Notes: generated by a model not told the origin, from the letters alone. A DNA stretch of 64,000 nucleotides from Aequorivita xiaoshiensis (GCF_022008395.1 NZ_JAIRBB010000001.1:1-64000), one strand, 5' to 3'. Shown: positions 36,217 through 46,075, counted from the stretch's first letter. Translations and numbers: made by a program.

Positions 36217-37437
36217 TTATAGGTTTTGCGAAACGATATATCCACTAGTCCAAGCATTTTGAAAGTTGAAACCTCCAGTTATAGCGTCTATATCAAGAAC
36301 TTCCCCAGCGAAGAAAAGATTTTTACAAATCCTACTTTCGAAAGTTTTAAAGTTTACTTCTTTTAAATCTACCCCGCCGGCTGTTACAAATTCCTCTTTA
36401 AATGTACTCTTTCCGTTTACTTCAAAAATTGCTGCAATAAGTTGATTGGCTAGATTTTGAAAATTCTCTCGGGTGGCCTCAGCCCATGTAAGCGTTTCGG
36501 CAATGCCTGCTGCTTTTACTATGCTTTGCCAAAGGCGCTTGGGCAATTCGAATTGTGCGTATTTATAAATTGTTTGCTTGCCTTGTAATATTTTTAAATT
36601 TTTCAAAGAATCCAACACATCCTCTTCCGTAAGCGTATTAAGCCAATTCACTTCAATAGTAAAATTGTATTTTAAAGGGTCTAATATTCTAGCACCCCAG
36701 GCCGAAAGTTTTAAAATTGCAGGACCACTCATACCCCAATGGGTGATTAGTAACGGCCCGTCGCTTTCTAAAACTGTTTTACCATTTTTATCTAAAACTT
36801 TTACCGAAGCATTTGTGCTAAGTCCAGGCAAATCTGCTATACGACTATCTTTGATGTTGAATGTAAAAAGTGAAGGTACGGCGGGAACTATACTATGCCC
36901 TAAATCTTTGAGCAACTTCCAAATTTTAGGATTACTACCCGTTGTAACCACAATTTTTTCTGCGGAAAAAGTATCGGTACTAGTAGTTAAAATATATCGG
37001 CCTTCATTTTTCTGAATTTCCTTTACCGGCTGACTAAGCAGTACCTCGACCCCTAATCTTTTTGTTTCTGAAAGAAAACAATCTATGATAGTTTGTGAAG
37101 AATTTGAAGTTGGAAACATCCTTCCATCTTCTTCAATTTTTAATTCCACTCCTCTTTTCTCGAACCATTCAATGGTGTCGCCAGTCATAAAAGTATGGAA
37201 CGGCCCTAAAAGTTCTTTTTCGCCACGTGGATAGTTTTGGGTTAATTCTTTTGGAAGAAACTCGGCGTGGGTTACATTGCATCGACCACCGCCAGAAATT
37301 TTTACTTTGGTAAGAACCTCTTTTCCACGTTCTAAAATTACAATTTTAAGATGGGGGGTTTTTTCCGCAGCGTTTATTGCCGTGAAAAATCCCGCAGCTC
37401 CGCCGCCAATTATAATAATATCTAGATTTTTTGGCAA
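36217..37437 (-). CDS. HI0933/YhiN-family flavoprotein
   Basis: 406-residue FAD-binding protein of the HI0933 family. The N-terminal dinucleotide site IIIIGGGAAGFFTAINAA and the family mark KVKISGGGRCNVTHAEF are clear, as is the C-terminal FFAGEVLDIDAITGGFNFQNAWTSG. Members are commonly annotated as aminoacetone oxidase-like or simply NAD(P)/FAD-dependent oxidoreductases; the substrate is unknown. It lies upstream of the toxin-antitoxin operon with a small gap that holds the operator. Confidence 0.9.
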   Translation of the reverse strand: MPKNLDIIIIGGGAAGFFTAINAAEKTPHLKIVILERGKEVLTKVKISGGGRCNVTHAEFLPKELTQNYPRGEKELLGPFHTFMTGDTIEWFEKRGVELKIEEDGRMFPTSNSSQTIIDCFLSETKRLGVEVLLSQPVKEIQKNEGRYILTTSTDTFSAEKIVVTTGSNPKIWKLLKDLGHSIVPAVPSLFTFNIKDSRIADLPGLSTNASVKVLDKNGKTVLESDGPLLITHWGMSGPAILKLSAWGARILDPLKYNFTIEVNWLNTLTEEDVLDSLKNLKILQGKQTIYKYAQFELPKRLWQSIVKAAGIAETLTWAEATRENFQNLANQLIAAIFEVNGKSTFKEEFVTAGGVDLKEVNFKTFESRICKNLFFAGEVLDIDAITGGFNFQNAWTSGYIVSQNL

Positions 37438-37505
37438 TGAAAATAGTATTTTGGTTTACAAGCTATAAAAGTAACAAATAGAAAGCCTACAGTGTAAAGC
37501 ACAAC

Positions 37506-38258
37506 CTATTTTTTAATAAACCTTTTAAGCAAACTCTCTCCAGCCTCATTTTTAAAAATCACAAAATACAATCCTGAATTTAAATCATTTATATTAATGG
37601 TTTCCAATTTTTCGTTAATAGTATAACTTTTTAAGTTTTTACCATTCACATTATAAATTGAAACATCAACTGGTTGATTAAAATTATTTTTAATGTTTAA
37701 GGTTTCATCAACTGGGTTTGGGTAAAAACCAAAACTTGAGTTATCAAATTCCGGTGTAGTTAACAACACGCTATTATATATTGCAAAATCACCCTCAACA
37801 TTTGTTACGGTTAGCTGTAAGTAATCATCTACAGGCTCGATTATATAATTGAAGGGATTTTTTGAGTTTACGTGGCTATAAAAATATACTGAATTATGAG
37901 TGCCTATAAAATCATTTTGTGGTGGATTACAAAGCCCAATTAAAACAATCCAAGGTTCAGTTTCTGAAACTATAAAACTATTCGCGTTTATTACCACATT
38001 ATTACTATAACATTCATCGCAGCTTGGATAACATAAATAAATTTCTTCACTATTAAAAGTAACCTCTATAAGATGTTCTTCTGGGGGCAGAAAAAATATT
38101 TCACCATCCAATTCACCAGTTACAAAATACCAAGTATTGTCAAAAAGATTGGGGTTTTGGGCGTATAGGTTGTTTTGCTGAGGATTAAGTATAATACCTT
38201 GTATATTAAATAAAATTATTGAGAGCAAAAACAATTTTAGGTTTATAAATGTTTTCAT
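37506..38258 (-). CDS. Secreted protein with T9SS sorting domain
   Basis: 250 residues. Signal peptide (MKTFINLKLFLLSIILFNIQ), a middle lipocalin-like beta region (NTWYFVTGELDGEIFFLPPE) with CYPSCDECYSN cysteines, and a C-terminal sorting domain: FYPNPVDETLNIKNNF, VSIYNVNGKNLKSY, NSGLYFVIFKNEAGESLLKR. Exported by the type IX system; the function of the middle part is not recognised. It lies directly behind a truncated relic of another T9SS gene. Confidence 0.85.
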   Translation of the reverse strand: MKTFINLKLFLLSIILFNIQGIILNPQQNNLYAQNPNLFDNTWYFVTGELDGEIFFLPPEEHLIEVTFNSEEIYLCYPSCDECYSNNVVINANSFIVSETEPWIVLIGLCNPPQNDFIGTHNSVYFYSHVNSKNPFNYIIEPVDDYLQLTVTNVEGDFAIYNSVLLTTPEFDNSSFGFYPNPVDETLNIKNNFNQPVDVSIYNVNGKNLKSYTINEKLETININDLNSGLYFVIFKNEAGESLLKRFIKK

Positions 38259-38270
38259 AATAGTAAATTT

Positions 38271-38546
38271 TTATTGTTTTAATAAATTCTTTGAATTTTG
38301 TATATCACCATCACAAATTAGGATAATTGAATATAAACCAGATGCCAACCCAGAAAGATCGATAACACGAGAATCGTTCTCCGTGTCTATAATGTAATTA
38401 TTTGTATCACCTGTATTTTGATTTACGACCATTAAATAAGCTGAGTTAGCATTAGTTGCAATATAATTAACTGTAAATTGTGCTGAAGTAGGGTTTGGAG
38501 TCAAGGTTTCAATTCTATAAGGATTAACAGTAACCTCGCCAAAATT
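38271..38546 (-). pseudogene. 3' remnant of a T9SS-exported protein gene
   Basis: Encodes only a sorting-domain tail: GEVTVNPYRIETLTPNPTSA, then YLMVVNQNTGDTNNYIIDTE, then GLASGLYSIILICDGDIQNS and a final KQ. The frame extends upstream past the only possible start (a TTG inside the domain) to two TGA codons at about 38547-38555, with no start codon or signal peptide. The rest of the parent gene is gone, consistent with deletion of its 5' part. Confidence 0.75.
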
Positions 38547-38888
38547 TCAATTTCAGTTAACCAATCAATACCTAACGATCTTATTTTTAAAATTGCAGTA
38601 ATTTTGCCAATTTATTGTTAATACTAATTTAAAAATATAAAATGTTTTTGAATATTAAGGTTTTTATGTCTTTATATTGAATTAACCTTATATTATTCAC
38701 TTAAAAAACATTTATTATTTTTAAGAATAAAATGATTTGTAGATATTGAAAAAGCCGAATAATATATTGGGATTAATTCGCTAATAAAAAAAAGATAGCC
38801 TCTTTACTCAATATAGTATGAAAACAGATTTCTAAGTATTTACTAAATATAAAATTCTTTTTAAAATCTTGTGCTTAAAACATTTTAA
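38547..38888. other. Geneless AT-rich stretch
   Basis: About 340 bases between the truncated T9SS relic and the PLP decarboxylase gene. No RNA, repeat or strong hairpin was recognised. Probably decayed remainder of the T9SS gene whose 3' end survives alongside. Confidence 0.4.
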
Positions 38889-40325
38889 TTAAACAGTTGT
38901 TTCTTCTGCAAAAGACTCACAAAGTGCAATGGTCTCCTTAACATCATCTAGCGTAGTTCGCGGATTTATTAAACACATGCGCAAAACAACTTGGCCGTTA
39001 AGCACAGTAGTTACCAGCAATGCTTGTTTAGAATCTACAACATTTTGAGAAATCCGTTGATTTAAAGCGTCTAATTGTTTCTCTGAAAGTTTGTTGCCAA
39101 TTGGGTTGTATCTAAAGTTAATAACCGCCAATGTGGCTGGTGAAATAACCTCCCAATTGCTACTCGATCTTAAAAAATCTTCTGTTGCTTCTGCCAACTT
39201 AATATTGTAAGTTATGGCCTGCCTGAACTCACCCATTCCAAAAGTTTTTACCGACATATAAAACTTCAAAGCTCTAAAACGTCTTGTAAGCTCAATACCG
39301 TGATCGTAAAAATTAATTTCAGACTCATTGCCTTCAATATCGCGTAAATATTCAGGTTTTTCGGTAAAAGTTCCTTTAAGCCATTTGTGATTTTTCACTA
39401 AAAGACAACCGATTTCATAGGGCTGATAAAACCATTTATGAGGATCTATAGTAAGTGAATCGGCTTTCCCAATTCCTTTTAAAAGCTGTTTTCCATCTTC
39501 TGAAAGTATTGCAAAACCACCATAAGCCCCATCGATATGAAACCAGACATCTTCTTTTTTACAGATTTTGGCAATGTCGGAAAGCGGATCTACAGTTCCA
39601 GTATTTGTAGTTCCGGCAGTTGCAATCAAGCAGAAAGGTTGTAGTCCTTCCAACCTATCTTTTGCAATAGCGTTTTTTAATTTATTCAATGAGAATTTAA
39701 ACTCCCCATCAGTAGGAATAATTCTAATCTGTTCTTTTCTAAAACCTAATACGCGAATGGCTTTAATATTTGAAGAGTGCGCTTGGTCTGAAAGGTAAAT
39801 TACAGCTTTACTAAAATCGTCTCCACATTTTACTCTTCGAGCAGTTACTAAGGCAGTTAAATTGGCCATAGAACCCCCACTAGTAAAAATCCCTCCTCCT
39901 TTTTTCTGAGGGAAGCCGAACATTTTTAAAAGCCAGTTCATAGCTACAATTTCCATCTGTGCTGCAGCAGGAGACGCTTGCCACCCACCAGAGAATATAT
40001 TGAAACCAGCTGTTAAGCTGTCTGCCATTGCACTGATATAATTACTAGGCCCTGGCACAAATGAATACGACTTTGGATGAGAAACAATATTACTTTTAGT
40101 CATTACTTCCTGTAAAACAAAATCCAACACCTTTTTGGGGTCACTTGGAGTTTCGGGGGCTTCTTCTAGAAATAATGCCTCCATTTCTTTCCTTGTACCC
40201 GAAACCACAGGGAGTTTTTCATTCTGTGTAGAAAAATGATCTACAATTGCATCAACTACTTCATACCCATAACTTTTCATTTCGTCATGGCTTAACTCTA
40301 ATGTCGCTTTATTCTGAATCTTCAC
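38889..40325 (-). CDS. PLP-dependent group II amino-acid decarboxylase
   Basis: 478-residue fold-I PLP enzyme of the aromatic-amino-acid/glutamate decarboxylase group. Visible: FTSGGSMANLTALVTAR (about 147-163), HSSNIKAIRVLG, WFHIDGAYGGFAIL and the PLP lysine K297 in SLTIDPHKWFYQPYEIGCLLV. Likely substrates are aromatic amino acids or aspartate/glutamate derivatives; sequence reading alone does not decide. Monocistronic, without functional neighbours. Confidence 0.9.
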   Translation of the reverse strand: MKIQNKATLELSHDEMKSYGYEVVDAIVDHFSTQNEKLPVVSGTRKEMEALFLEEAPETPSDPKKVLDFVLQEVMTKSNIVSHPKSYSFVPGPSNYISAMADSLTAGFNIFSGGWQASPAAAQMEIVAMNWLLKMFGFPQKKGGGIFTSGGSMANLTALVTARRVKCGDDFSKAVIYLSDQAHSSNIKAIRVLGFRKEQIRIIPTDGEFKFSLNKLKNAIAKDRLEGLQPFCLIATAGTTNTGTVDPLSDIAKICKKEDVWFHIDGAYGGFAILSEDGKQLLKGIGKADSLTIDPHKWFYQPYEIGCLLVKNHKWLKGTFTEKPEYLRDIEGNESEINFYDHGIELTRRFRALKFYMSVKTFGMGEFRQAITYNIKLAEATEDFLRSSSNWEVISPATLAVINFRYNPIGNKLSEKQLDALNQRISQNVVDSKQALLVTTVLNGQVVLRMCLINPRTTLDDVKETIALCESFAEETTV

Positions 40326-40399
40326 GTGTCTTTTTCTTTATTTTTTTCAAAGTGCAAAAATACTGTTTTAGATAGGGAAAAACAGTGTTTATTTCAATA

Positions 40400-40434
40400 A
40401 AAAATGCCTTGATAATTACATCAAGGCATTTTAG
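40400..40434 (-). terminator. Intrinsic terminator of beta-helix protein gene
   Basis: Stem AATGCCTTGAT / ATCAAGGCATT with a six-base loop; on the minus strand it runs into six Ts. It lies about 70 bases beyond the stop of the parallel beta-helix T9SS gene. Confidence 0.8.
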
Positions 40435-40468
40435 AAAATAGCTGTTCTAGTCTTTAAAAAAATAAGGC

Positions 40469-40484
40469 CTCGACTGGGCTCGAG
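40469..40484. repeat. CTCGA...TCGAG REP-like inverted repeat
   Basis: CTCGACTGGGCTCGAG is a short G+C-rich inverted repeat standing out from AT-rich surroundings, between a stop codon and a terminator. It resembles the dispersed CTCGACTGCGCTCGAG-type elements of flavobacterial genomes (from general knowledge); only one copy was noticed here. Confidence 0.4.
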
Positions 40485-40500
40485 CAGGCATTCTTCTCGT

Positions 40501-41970
40501 TTATTGAACAATCATCTTTTTAGTAATACTGTTATTATTATTGCTAAAGTTTACAAAATAAAGTCCAGAAGCAAGGTGGATTGACATTGTATTAAGTCCT
40601 TCAGAAATGTTTTTTGAAACGATTAGATTCCCTTGAACTCCGTATATTTCAACTTTTTCAAAAGAAAAGATATTGTTGAAGTTAATTTCATTTTTTACTG
40701 GGTTTGGATAAAAGCTAAAGCTTGAAGCAGCTACATCGTTAACTGAAGCAACTCCACAATCAAATGGATCGAAGGTAACTAAACCTAATGTTGCATCATC
40801 TACTTGGTGGAAAATTACATCTTCAACCTCTTCCATAGTGCTTTCTTCCCCTTCAATCCAGCAGTTGTTTTTGGCCATTACTGGATTAGCTGTATTGTTA
40901 TAAAGCGCATAAACTATACCTCCATTTCCATTTTCAGAAAACACATTCCCTCCTGGGTTGTCAATGTCATCCCCAAGGTTAATTGTAGCTTGGTCTTGTA
41001 ATGTAACCCCCCAAATATTTCTTCGTAATGTATTACCTGTAACTACTACTTCATTTCTAGCAGAACCTGTAAGGATATTAATTCCACTACCACCAAGAGC
41101 AGGATCTCCTTGAGTGTTATTGTCTTCAATTAGATTGTTTTTAATTAAAGCAGCATCTACAGGCCCCATGATAGTAATCCCGTATCTGTTGTTTTGAATA
41201 ACATTATCTTCGATAACAGCATTTACATTTGCACCTACAAAATTTGCAATTGCAATACCTCCAACCATGGTTAAATTAGGATCTCCGATGATTGTATTTT
41301 GAATAATCTGCAAAGGCTCGTTTGCTAATGTAGTTCCAATATTAATTTGCGGACGGTTAGCATTATCGGTATTATTTCCTTCGATATAGTTGTTATAGAT
41401 ATAAGGAGAAACCCCAGAGTTTGCAGCAGAACCAACGGCAGGATTTTCATTAAACTGTATAAGGTTGTTCGTAATCTGAGCCATCCCACGAGAAAGCTGA
41501 ATAACAGCACTTGAAGTAGCTCCAGAAACATTATTTGTTATCGTACAATTGTCAATAGAAAAAGTTTCAGTTAAAACTCGAAGCCCTCCCCCGTAAGATA
41601 TAGTTGTGTTTTTAATATCTATTTCTGAAAACTCTTCAAAACGAAAACCTTCATAAGGAGCAGCTTCATCTAAAGCAGTAATTGTAACTTCGTTGGCACT
41701 TACAGTAAATGCCCCATATACTTTAATCAATAAGTCCGCATCAATCAAAAGGGTTAAGTCTGCATCGATAATTACGGCATCATTTTCAGCAATTTCTAAG
41801 TTTTCTAAAAGGGTATACTCACTGCCAGAAACCGTAATTGTAGTAGGGCTTGCTGCAGCAATATCATCTAAGGTCCAAGTAACTCCTGTGTTTGGAGTTG
41901 TATAGGTCTGTGCGAATGTTATGGCAAACGCAAAAAAAGTTAATAATGTTGTAAGGGTAATTTTTTTCAT
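40501..41970 (-). CDS. Parallel beta-helix protein with T9SS sorting domain
   Basis: 489-residue secreted protein. Signal peptide MKKITLTTLLTFFAFAITFAQ; a right-handed parallel beta-helix core with Asn-rich coils typical of NosD/pectate-lyase-like folds (for example TITNNVSGATSSAVIQLSRG and IEDNVIQNNRYGITIMG); and a C-terminal sorting domain (FSFYPNPVKNEINFNN, VEIYGVQGNLIVSKNI, SGLYFVNFSNNNNSITKKMI). Possibly binds or cleaves polysaccharide, but no catalytic residues were identified. Closed by its own terminator. Confidence 0.87.
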   Translation of the reverse strand: MKKITLTTLLTFFAFAITFAQTYTTPNTGVTWTLDDIAAASPTTITVSGSEYTLLENLEIAENDAVIIDADLTLLIDADLLIKVYGAFTVSANEVTITALDEAAPYEGFRFEEFSEIDIKNTTISYGGGLRVLTETFSIDNCTITNNVSGATSSAVIQLSRGMAQITNNLIQFNENPAVGSAANSGVSPYIYNNYIEGNNTDNANRPQINIGTTLANEPLQIIQNTIIGDPNLTMVGGIAIANFVGANVNAVIEDNVIQNNRYGITIMGPVDAALIKNNLIEDNNTQGDPALGGSGINILTGSARNEVVVTGNTLRRNIWGVTLQDQATINLGDDIDNPGGNVFSENGNGGIVYALYNNTANPVMAKNNCWIEGEESTMEEVEDVIFHQVDDATLGLVTFDPFDCGVASVNDVAASSFSFYPNPVKNEINFNNIFSFEKVEIYGVQGNLIVSKNISEGLNTMSIHLASGLYFVNFSNNNNSITKKMIVQ

Positions 41971-42070
41971 TTTATAGGTTTTTATGAATTGTAAAAATAG
42001 GTAGTAGCGACTAGGTAAAAAAGAATTTTCAAACCTTATTACATCGCTACAAATTAGCTAACTTTGAAAT

Positions 42071-43111
42071 ATGGTATTATATATTTTCACGATATTTTTC
42101 ATCCTTAGTCCCTTCTTTCCAGCTACTAGGCATTCTCATTGGTTTTTTCGTACTGCAGATTTTGTAAGACTTCAATCGGTGGTTATACAATTAATCCTAC
42201 TCGGAATTTTCATTTACACCGAAGAACAGTACACTACTTTTAGTTGGATTTTACTTTTTGCGCTTATTGCAAGCATCATCTACCAACTTTTTAAAATAAC
42301 ACCATACAGTTCACTTTTTCCAAGAAGAAGATCGCACGATGCTACAGACGGATATGTTTCTATTTTAGCAGGAAATGTTTTACAAACCAATAATTGCTAC
42401 TCAGACTTCCTGAAAGAGGTAAAACGATTTGACCCAGATTTAGTACTCACGATGGAGTCTAACAAGGATTGGGAAAATGGACTATCCGAACTTGAAAAAG
42501 ACTATCCGTTTACCGTAAAGGTACCTTTAGAAAATTTCTACGGAATGCATCTTTATTCTAAAGTTGAAGTAAAAAACGTAGTAGTAAAATATCAAGTTGA
42601 AGACGATAAGCCTTCTATATTTTTCGACTACTATACCGATAAAGATTCGCCTATTTTCTTTTGCTGTCTTCACCCGGCTCCTCCAAGTCCTACAGAAAAT
42701 GAAACTTCTAAGGAACGTGATGCCGAATTAATGCTTACAGGAAAGAGAATTAGAAAAATTGACAAGCCAACGGTGGTTTGTGGCGATATGAACGATGTAG
42801 TATGGAGCCGCACAACGCGTCTTTTCAAAAAAATGACAGGGATGATAGATCCTCGTGTGGGGCGTGGATTCTTTTCTACTTTTCACGCAGATTATTTCTT
42901 TTTAAGGTTTCCCCTGGACCATCTTTTTCACACCCGCGATTTGTATGTAGGTAAAATGATACGTTCCAAGAATTTTGGAAGTGATCACTTTGCGATGTAC
43001 TATGAAATTCATCATAAAAAAAAAGCAAAAACTCCCAAAAACCCTAAATTAAATGGGGATGAGAAGGAAGAAATCGAGGAATTGATTGAGGAAGGGAAAG
43101 ACAACGAATAA
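42071..43111 (+). CDS. Endonuclease/exonuclease/phosphatase-family membrane protein
   Basis: 346 residues. Two or three N-terminal hydrophobic helices (MVLYIFTIFFILSPFF; VVIQLILLGIFIY; WILLFALIASIIYQLF) are followed by an EEP catalytic domain: VLQTNNCYSDFLKEV, VLTMESNKDW, CCLHPAP, VVCGDMNDVVWS (metal-binding Asp/Asn) and the final SDHFAMYYEI. The active site probably faces the periplasm; nucleic acid, sphingolipid or inositol phosphodiesters are possible substrates. TAACTTTG immediately before the ATG looks like a -7 box, which would imply an almost leaderless mRNA or a chance match. Ends in an acidic tail. Confidence 0.86.
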   Translation: MVLYIFTIFFILSPFFPATRHSHWFFRTADFVRLQSVVIQLILLGIFIYTEEQYTTFSWILLFALIASIIYQLFKITPYSSLFPRRRSHDATDGYVSILAGNVLQTNNCYSDFLKEVKRFDPDLVLTMESNKDWENGLSELEKDYPFTVKVPLENFYGMHLYSKVEVKNVVVKYQVEDDKPSIFFDYYTDKDSPIFFCCLHPAPPSPTENETSKERDAELMLTGKRIRKIDKPTVVCGDMNDVVWSRTTRLFKKMTGMIDPRVGRGFFSTFHADYFFLRFPLDHLFHTRDLYVGKMIRSKNFGSDHFAMYYEIHHKKKAKTPKNPKLNGDEKEEIEELIEEGKDNE

Positions 43112-43204
43112 ATCTTTTTCTATAAAAACTATTGTCTTTACACATTGAATGTCCAAAACATAGCATTTTAAAACTTAAGAGGGTTTAAAACTGATTTATG
43201 TCAG

Positions 43205-43234
43205 TTGAAAAGTTTAGGGATTTTCGTAACTTCA
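43205..43234 (+). promoter_or_regulatory. Probable katA promoter
   Basis: TTG (43205-43207) and TAACTTCA (43227-43234) are spaced by 19 bases, the Bacteroidota -33/-7 arrangement, and the start codon follows 29 bases later. Confidence 0.45.
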
Positions 43235-43263
43235 TTCGCTAAATCAATCTTAAAACTAAAGTA

Positions 43264-44778
43264 ATGGATAAGAAAAAACCTAAATTAACTAGGCAAACAG
43301 GAGCTCCTGTTCCAGATAATCAAAATGTACAAACAGCTGGGCCACGTGGCCCCATGTTAATGCAGGATGCTTGGTTTCTTGAAAAAATGGCAAACTTCGA
43401 CAGAGAAGTTATTCCAGAAAGACGAATGCACGCGAAAGGTTCAGGTGCTTTTGGAACCTTTACAGTTACACACGATATCACACAGTACACAAAAGCTGAC
43501 ATCTTTAGCGAAGTAGGAAAAAAAACAGAAATGTTTAGCCGTTTCTCCACAGTTGCTGGAGAAAGAGGGGCAGCAGATGCCGAAAGAGATATTAGAGGAT
43601 TTGCACTTAAGTTTTATACCGATGAAGGAATTTGGGATTTGGTTGGAAATAATACCCCCGTGTTTTTCTTCCGTGACCCGATGAAATTCCCAGATTTAAA
43701 CCACGCTGTAAAACGCGACCCTAAAACCAATATGCGGGATGCTAATAACAACTGGGATTTTTGGACTTTACTTCCTGAAGCTTTACATCAGGTTACTATA
43801 ATTATGAGCGATCGTGGTATTCCAAGAGGATACAGACATATGCACGGATTTGGAAGCCACACCTATAGCCTTATCAACAAAGACAATAAAAGACATTGGG
43901 TGAAATTCCATTTCGTAACCCAACAAGGTATCGAAAACCTATCCGATGAAGAAGCGGCAAAAATTGTAGGTATGGACAGGGAATCGTCTCAGAGAGACTT
44001 ATTCGATGCCATTGAAAATAAAGACTTCCCAAAATGGAAGATGTATATTCAAGTAATGACGGAAGAAGAAGCAAAAACTTACCGTTTCCATCCTTTCGAC
44101 TTAACGAAAGTTTGGTCTAAAAAGGACTTCCCTTTAATTCCTGTAGGAGAATTTGAGCTAAATAGAAACCCAGAAAACTACTTCCAAGATGTTGAGCAAG
44201 CAGCTTTCAATCCGACGAATATTGTTCCAGGAATTGGCTTCTCTCCAGATAAAATGCTTCAAGGAAGATTGTTTTCATATGGAGATGCACAACGCTATAG
44301 ACTTGGCGTAAACCACTATCAAATTCCGGTAAACAAACCTACTTGCCCTTACCACTCTTATCATAGAGATGGAGCGATGCGAGTAGATGGTAATTACGGT
44401 GCAACAAAACACTACGAACCAAACAGCTATGGCGAATGGCAAGAACAACCTCACGCTCAAGAACCGCCTTTAGAATTGAGTGGCGATGCTTACGCTCATA
44501 ACTTTAGAGATGATGATGAAGATTACTTCACCCAACCTGGGGATTTATTCCGCATTATTAAAGCCGACGGAAAAGCTGACATGTTATTTAAAAACACGGC
44601 TGCTCAAGTTGGTGGTGCCGAGAAGTTTATTCAAATACGACATATCAGGAATTGCTATAAAGCCGATCCAGAGTATGGCGAAGGTGTAGCAAAAGCACTA
44701 GGTTTATCAATGGACGAGGTGAATAACTTCGATATGACACCTTATAACAAATGGGCACCAAGACCAAGTAATGGATAG
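43264..44778 (+). CDS. katA: Catalase
   Basis: Haem catalase (small-subunit clade), 504 residues, splitting hydrogen peroxide into water and oxygen. Catalytic histidine H56 lies in [19 protein letters not shown]; the distal asparagine is in [16 protein letters not shown]; the proximal haem-ligand tyrosine is in [21 protein letters not shown]-binding-type residues may be present but were not assigned. It has its own promoter and stands alone; with egtBD, the OYE and the HxlR-DsbA module it adds to an oxidative-stress theme in the window. Confidence 0.97.
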   Translation: MDKKKPKLTRQTGAPVPDNQNVQTAGPRGPMLMQDAWFLEKMANFDREVIPERRMHAKGSGAFGTFTVTHDITQYTKADIFSEVGKKTEMFSRFSTVAGERGAADAERDIRGFALKFYTDEGIWDLVGNNTPVFFFRDPMKFPDLNHAVKRDPKTNMRDANNNWDFWTLLPEALHQVTIIMSDRGIPRGYRHMHGFGSHTYSLINKDNKRHWVKFHFVTQQGIENLSDEEAAKIVGMDRESSQRDLFDAIENKDFPKWKMYIQVMTEEEAKTYRFHPFDLTKVWSKKDFPLIPVGEFELNRNPENYFQDVEQAAFNPTNIVPGIGFSPDKMLQGRLFSYGDAQRYRLGVNHYQIPVNKPTCPYHSYHRDGAMRVDGNYGATKHYEPNSYGEWQEQPHAQEPPLELSGDAYAHNFRDDDEDYFTQPGDLFRIIKADGKADMLFKNTAAQVGGAEKFIQIRHIRNCYKADPEYGEGVAKALGLSMDEVNNFDMTPYNKWAPRPSNG

Positions 44779-44808
44779 TGCTTTTTAATAAATAATAGCA
44801 ATAAAAGC

Positions 44809-44849
44809 AAATGCCATAAATGGTCGAAATTCGATTATTTATGGCATTT
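44809..44849 (+). terminator. Hairpin after katA
   Basis: Thirteen-base perfect arms AAATGCCATAAAT / ATTTATGGCATTT with a 15-base loop, 30 bases after the katA stop. Only a short T-run ends the 3' arm, so it is a weak intrinsic terminator at best. Confidence 0.6.
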
Positions 44850-44903
44850 ATGTTAACTTTAAATATTTCACTAACATTTAATAACGTTTAAAATTTAGAT
44901 ACT

Positions 44904-45473
44904 ATGAAAAAAATTATGTCATTAGTTGCAATTGTATTTTTTACAATAGGTTCATTTGCACAAACACAATGGAAGGTAGATCCTTATCACTCCTCGTTAA
45001 ACTTTAATATTTCCCATTCAGGAATTAGTATTGTAAACGGCAACTTTTTAGAATACACAGGAAACTTAACCACGGAAGGAGAAGCTTTAAATAATGCAAT
45101 CTTCGATTTTACTGTAAAAGTAAACAGTATAAACACCAATGTAAAAGATAGAGACAATCATTTGAGAAGTGCTGATTTTTTTGAGGTAGAGAAATACCCT
45201 AATATGACTTTTAAAAGCACTAAAATTTTAGCTACTGGAAAGCCAGATAAATATTTGTTGTATGGTAAATTAACAATTAAAGACGTTACTAAAGATGTGA
45301 TTTTTGACGTGCATTATGGAGGATCTGTTAAGAGTGATAAAGGTGAAAAATTAGGTATGAAAGCTAAAACCACCATTAATAGATTTGACTACAACATCAA
45401 TTTTGATCCAGCTGCTGCAGGTGTTGGAAAAGACGTAACTATTGTTGTTCACTTGCAATTTGCAAAACAATAA
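44904..45473 (+). CDS. YceI-family periplasmic protein
   Basis: 189-residue exported protein: signal peptide MKKIMSLVAIVFFTIGSFAQ and a YceI lipocalin-like barrel (WKVDPYHSSLNFNISHSGIS; VKDRDNHLRSADFFEVEKYP; GKLTIKDVTKDVIFDVHY). YceI proteins bind isoprenoid-like lipids such as polyprenyl quinones and are often stress-induced. The next gene, broken by a stop codon, starts two bases after it, so the two formed an operon. Confidence 0.92.
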   Translation: MKKIMSLVAIVFFTIGSFAQTQWKVDPYHSSLNFNISHSGISIVNGNFLEYTGNLTTEGEALNNAIFDFTVKVNSINTNVKDRDNHLRSADFFEVEKYPNMTFKSTKILATGKPDKYLLYGKLTIKDVTKDVIFDVHYGGSVKSDKGEKLGMKAKTTINRFDYNINFDPAAAGVGKDVTIVVHLQFAKQ

Positions 45474-45475
45474 TT

Positions 45476-45856
45476 ATGAAAAATTCACCAAAAAACGTAG
45501 TCGAAAAAATGTTTGAAGCTTTTAGTGAAGGTGATGTAGAAAAATTTGTAGTCACGGTTTCAAAGAGCACCGTTTAGGTTTATCACGGAACCCAAATAAT
45601 TCCCGCCAGTACCTTTGAAAAAAAGGAAGGTGCTAGAACCTTTTTCACTAATATCATGGAAAGGACTGAGATAATCAATTTTGAACCTCAGCAATATATT
45701 GTAGAAGACAATATGATAGTGGTATTGGGAAAGGAACGCCAAAGGGTTAAACATTCTGGAAGAGAACTTAAGCAGAAATGGGTTCAAATTTATACCGGTG
45801 AAAACAATTTAATTACGAATATGGAAGAGTTTGCTACTTCGGTAGATGTATCATAA
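45476..45856 (+). pseudogene. SnoaL/NTF2-like protein gene interrupted by in-frame TAG
   Basis: Starting at the ATG two bases after the YceI stop, the frame reads MKNSPKNVVEKMFEAFSEGD (a typical SnoaL-like beginning) up to TAG at 45575-45577. It then continues in the same frame as VYHGTQIIPASTFEKKEGAR to TAA at 45854, about 126 codons in all. The interrupted codon precedes VYHG, where SnoaL-like proteins often have tryptophan, so TGG to TAG is the likely change. Both halves look intact, pointing to a very recent nonsense mutation, a sequence error or read-through. Confidence 0.85.
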
Positions 45857-45880
45857 ATTTTGAATTTTCTTTTAAAAATG

Positions 45881-45917
45881 AACCTAGTGTTAGCAGTTTA
45901 TAACACTAGGTTTTTTT
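45881..45917 (+). terminator. Intrinsic terminator after YceI/SnoaL unit
   Basis: Perfect 12-base stem AACCTAGTGTTA / TAACACTAGGTT with an eight-base loop, followed by a T-run. It lies 24 bases past the end of the SnoaL-like frame, showing that the broken gene still marks the end of the transcript. Confidence 0.92.
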
Positions 45918-46075
45918 ATCCAATTATATTTTCAACTCATCTGAAAATGTCATTTCACACAACAACAATTCACTTATAATCAATATATTGTATGACATTT
46001 ATCATTGTAAATTTCACCTTTAAGGTTAAGATTGTAAACTTGTTTTAACGCCAATTATATAGGCGATTTTTAAAT

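Noticed and set aside
36578-37015. 145-codon plus-strand frame opposite the HI0933-type flavoprotein
   Set aside because: Shadow of a conserved gene, no signal or domain.
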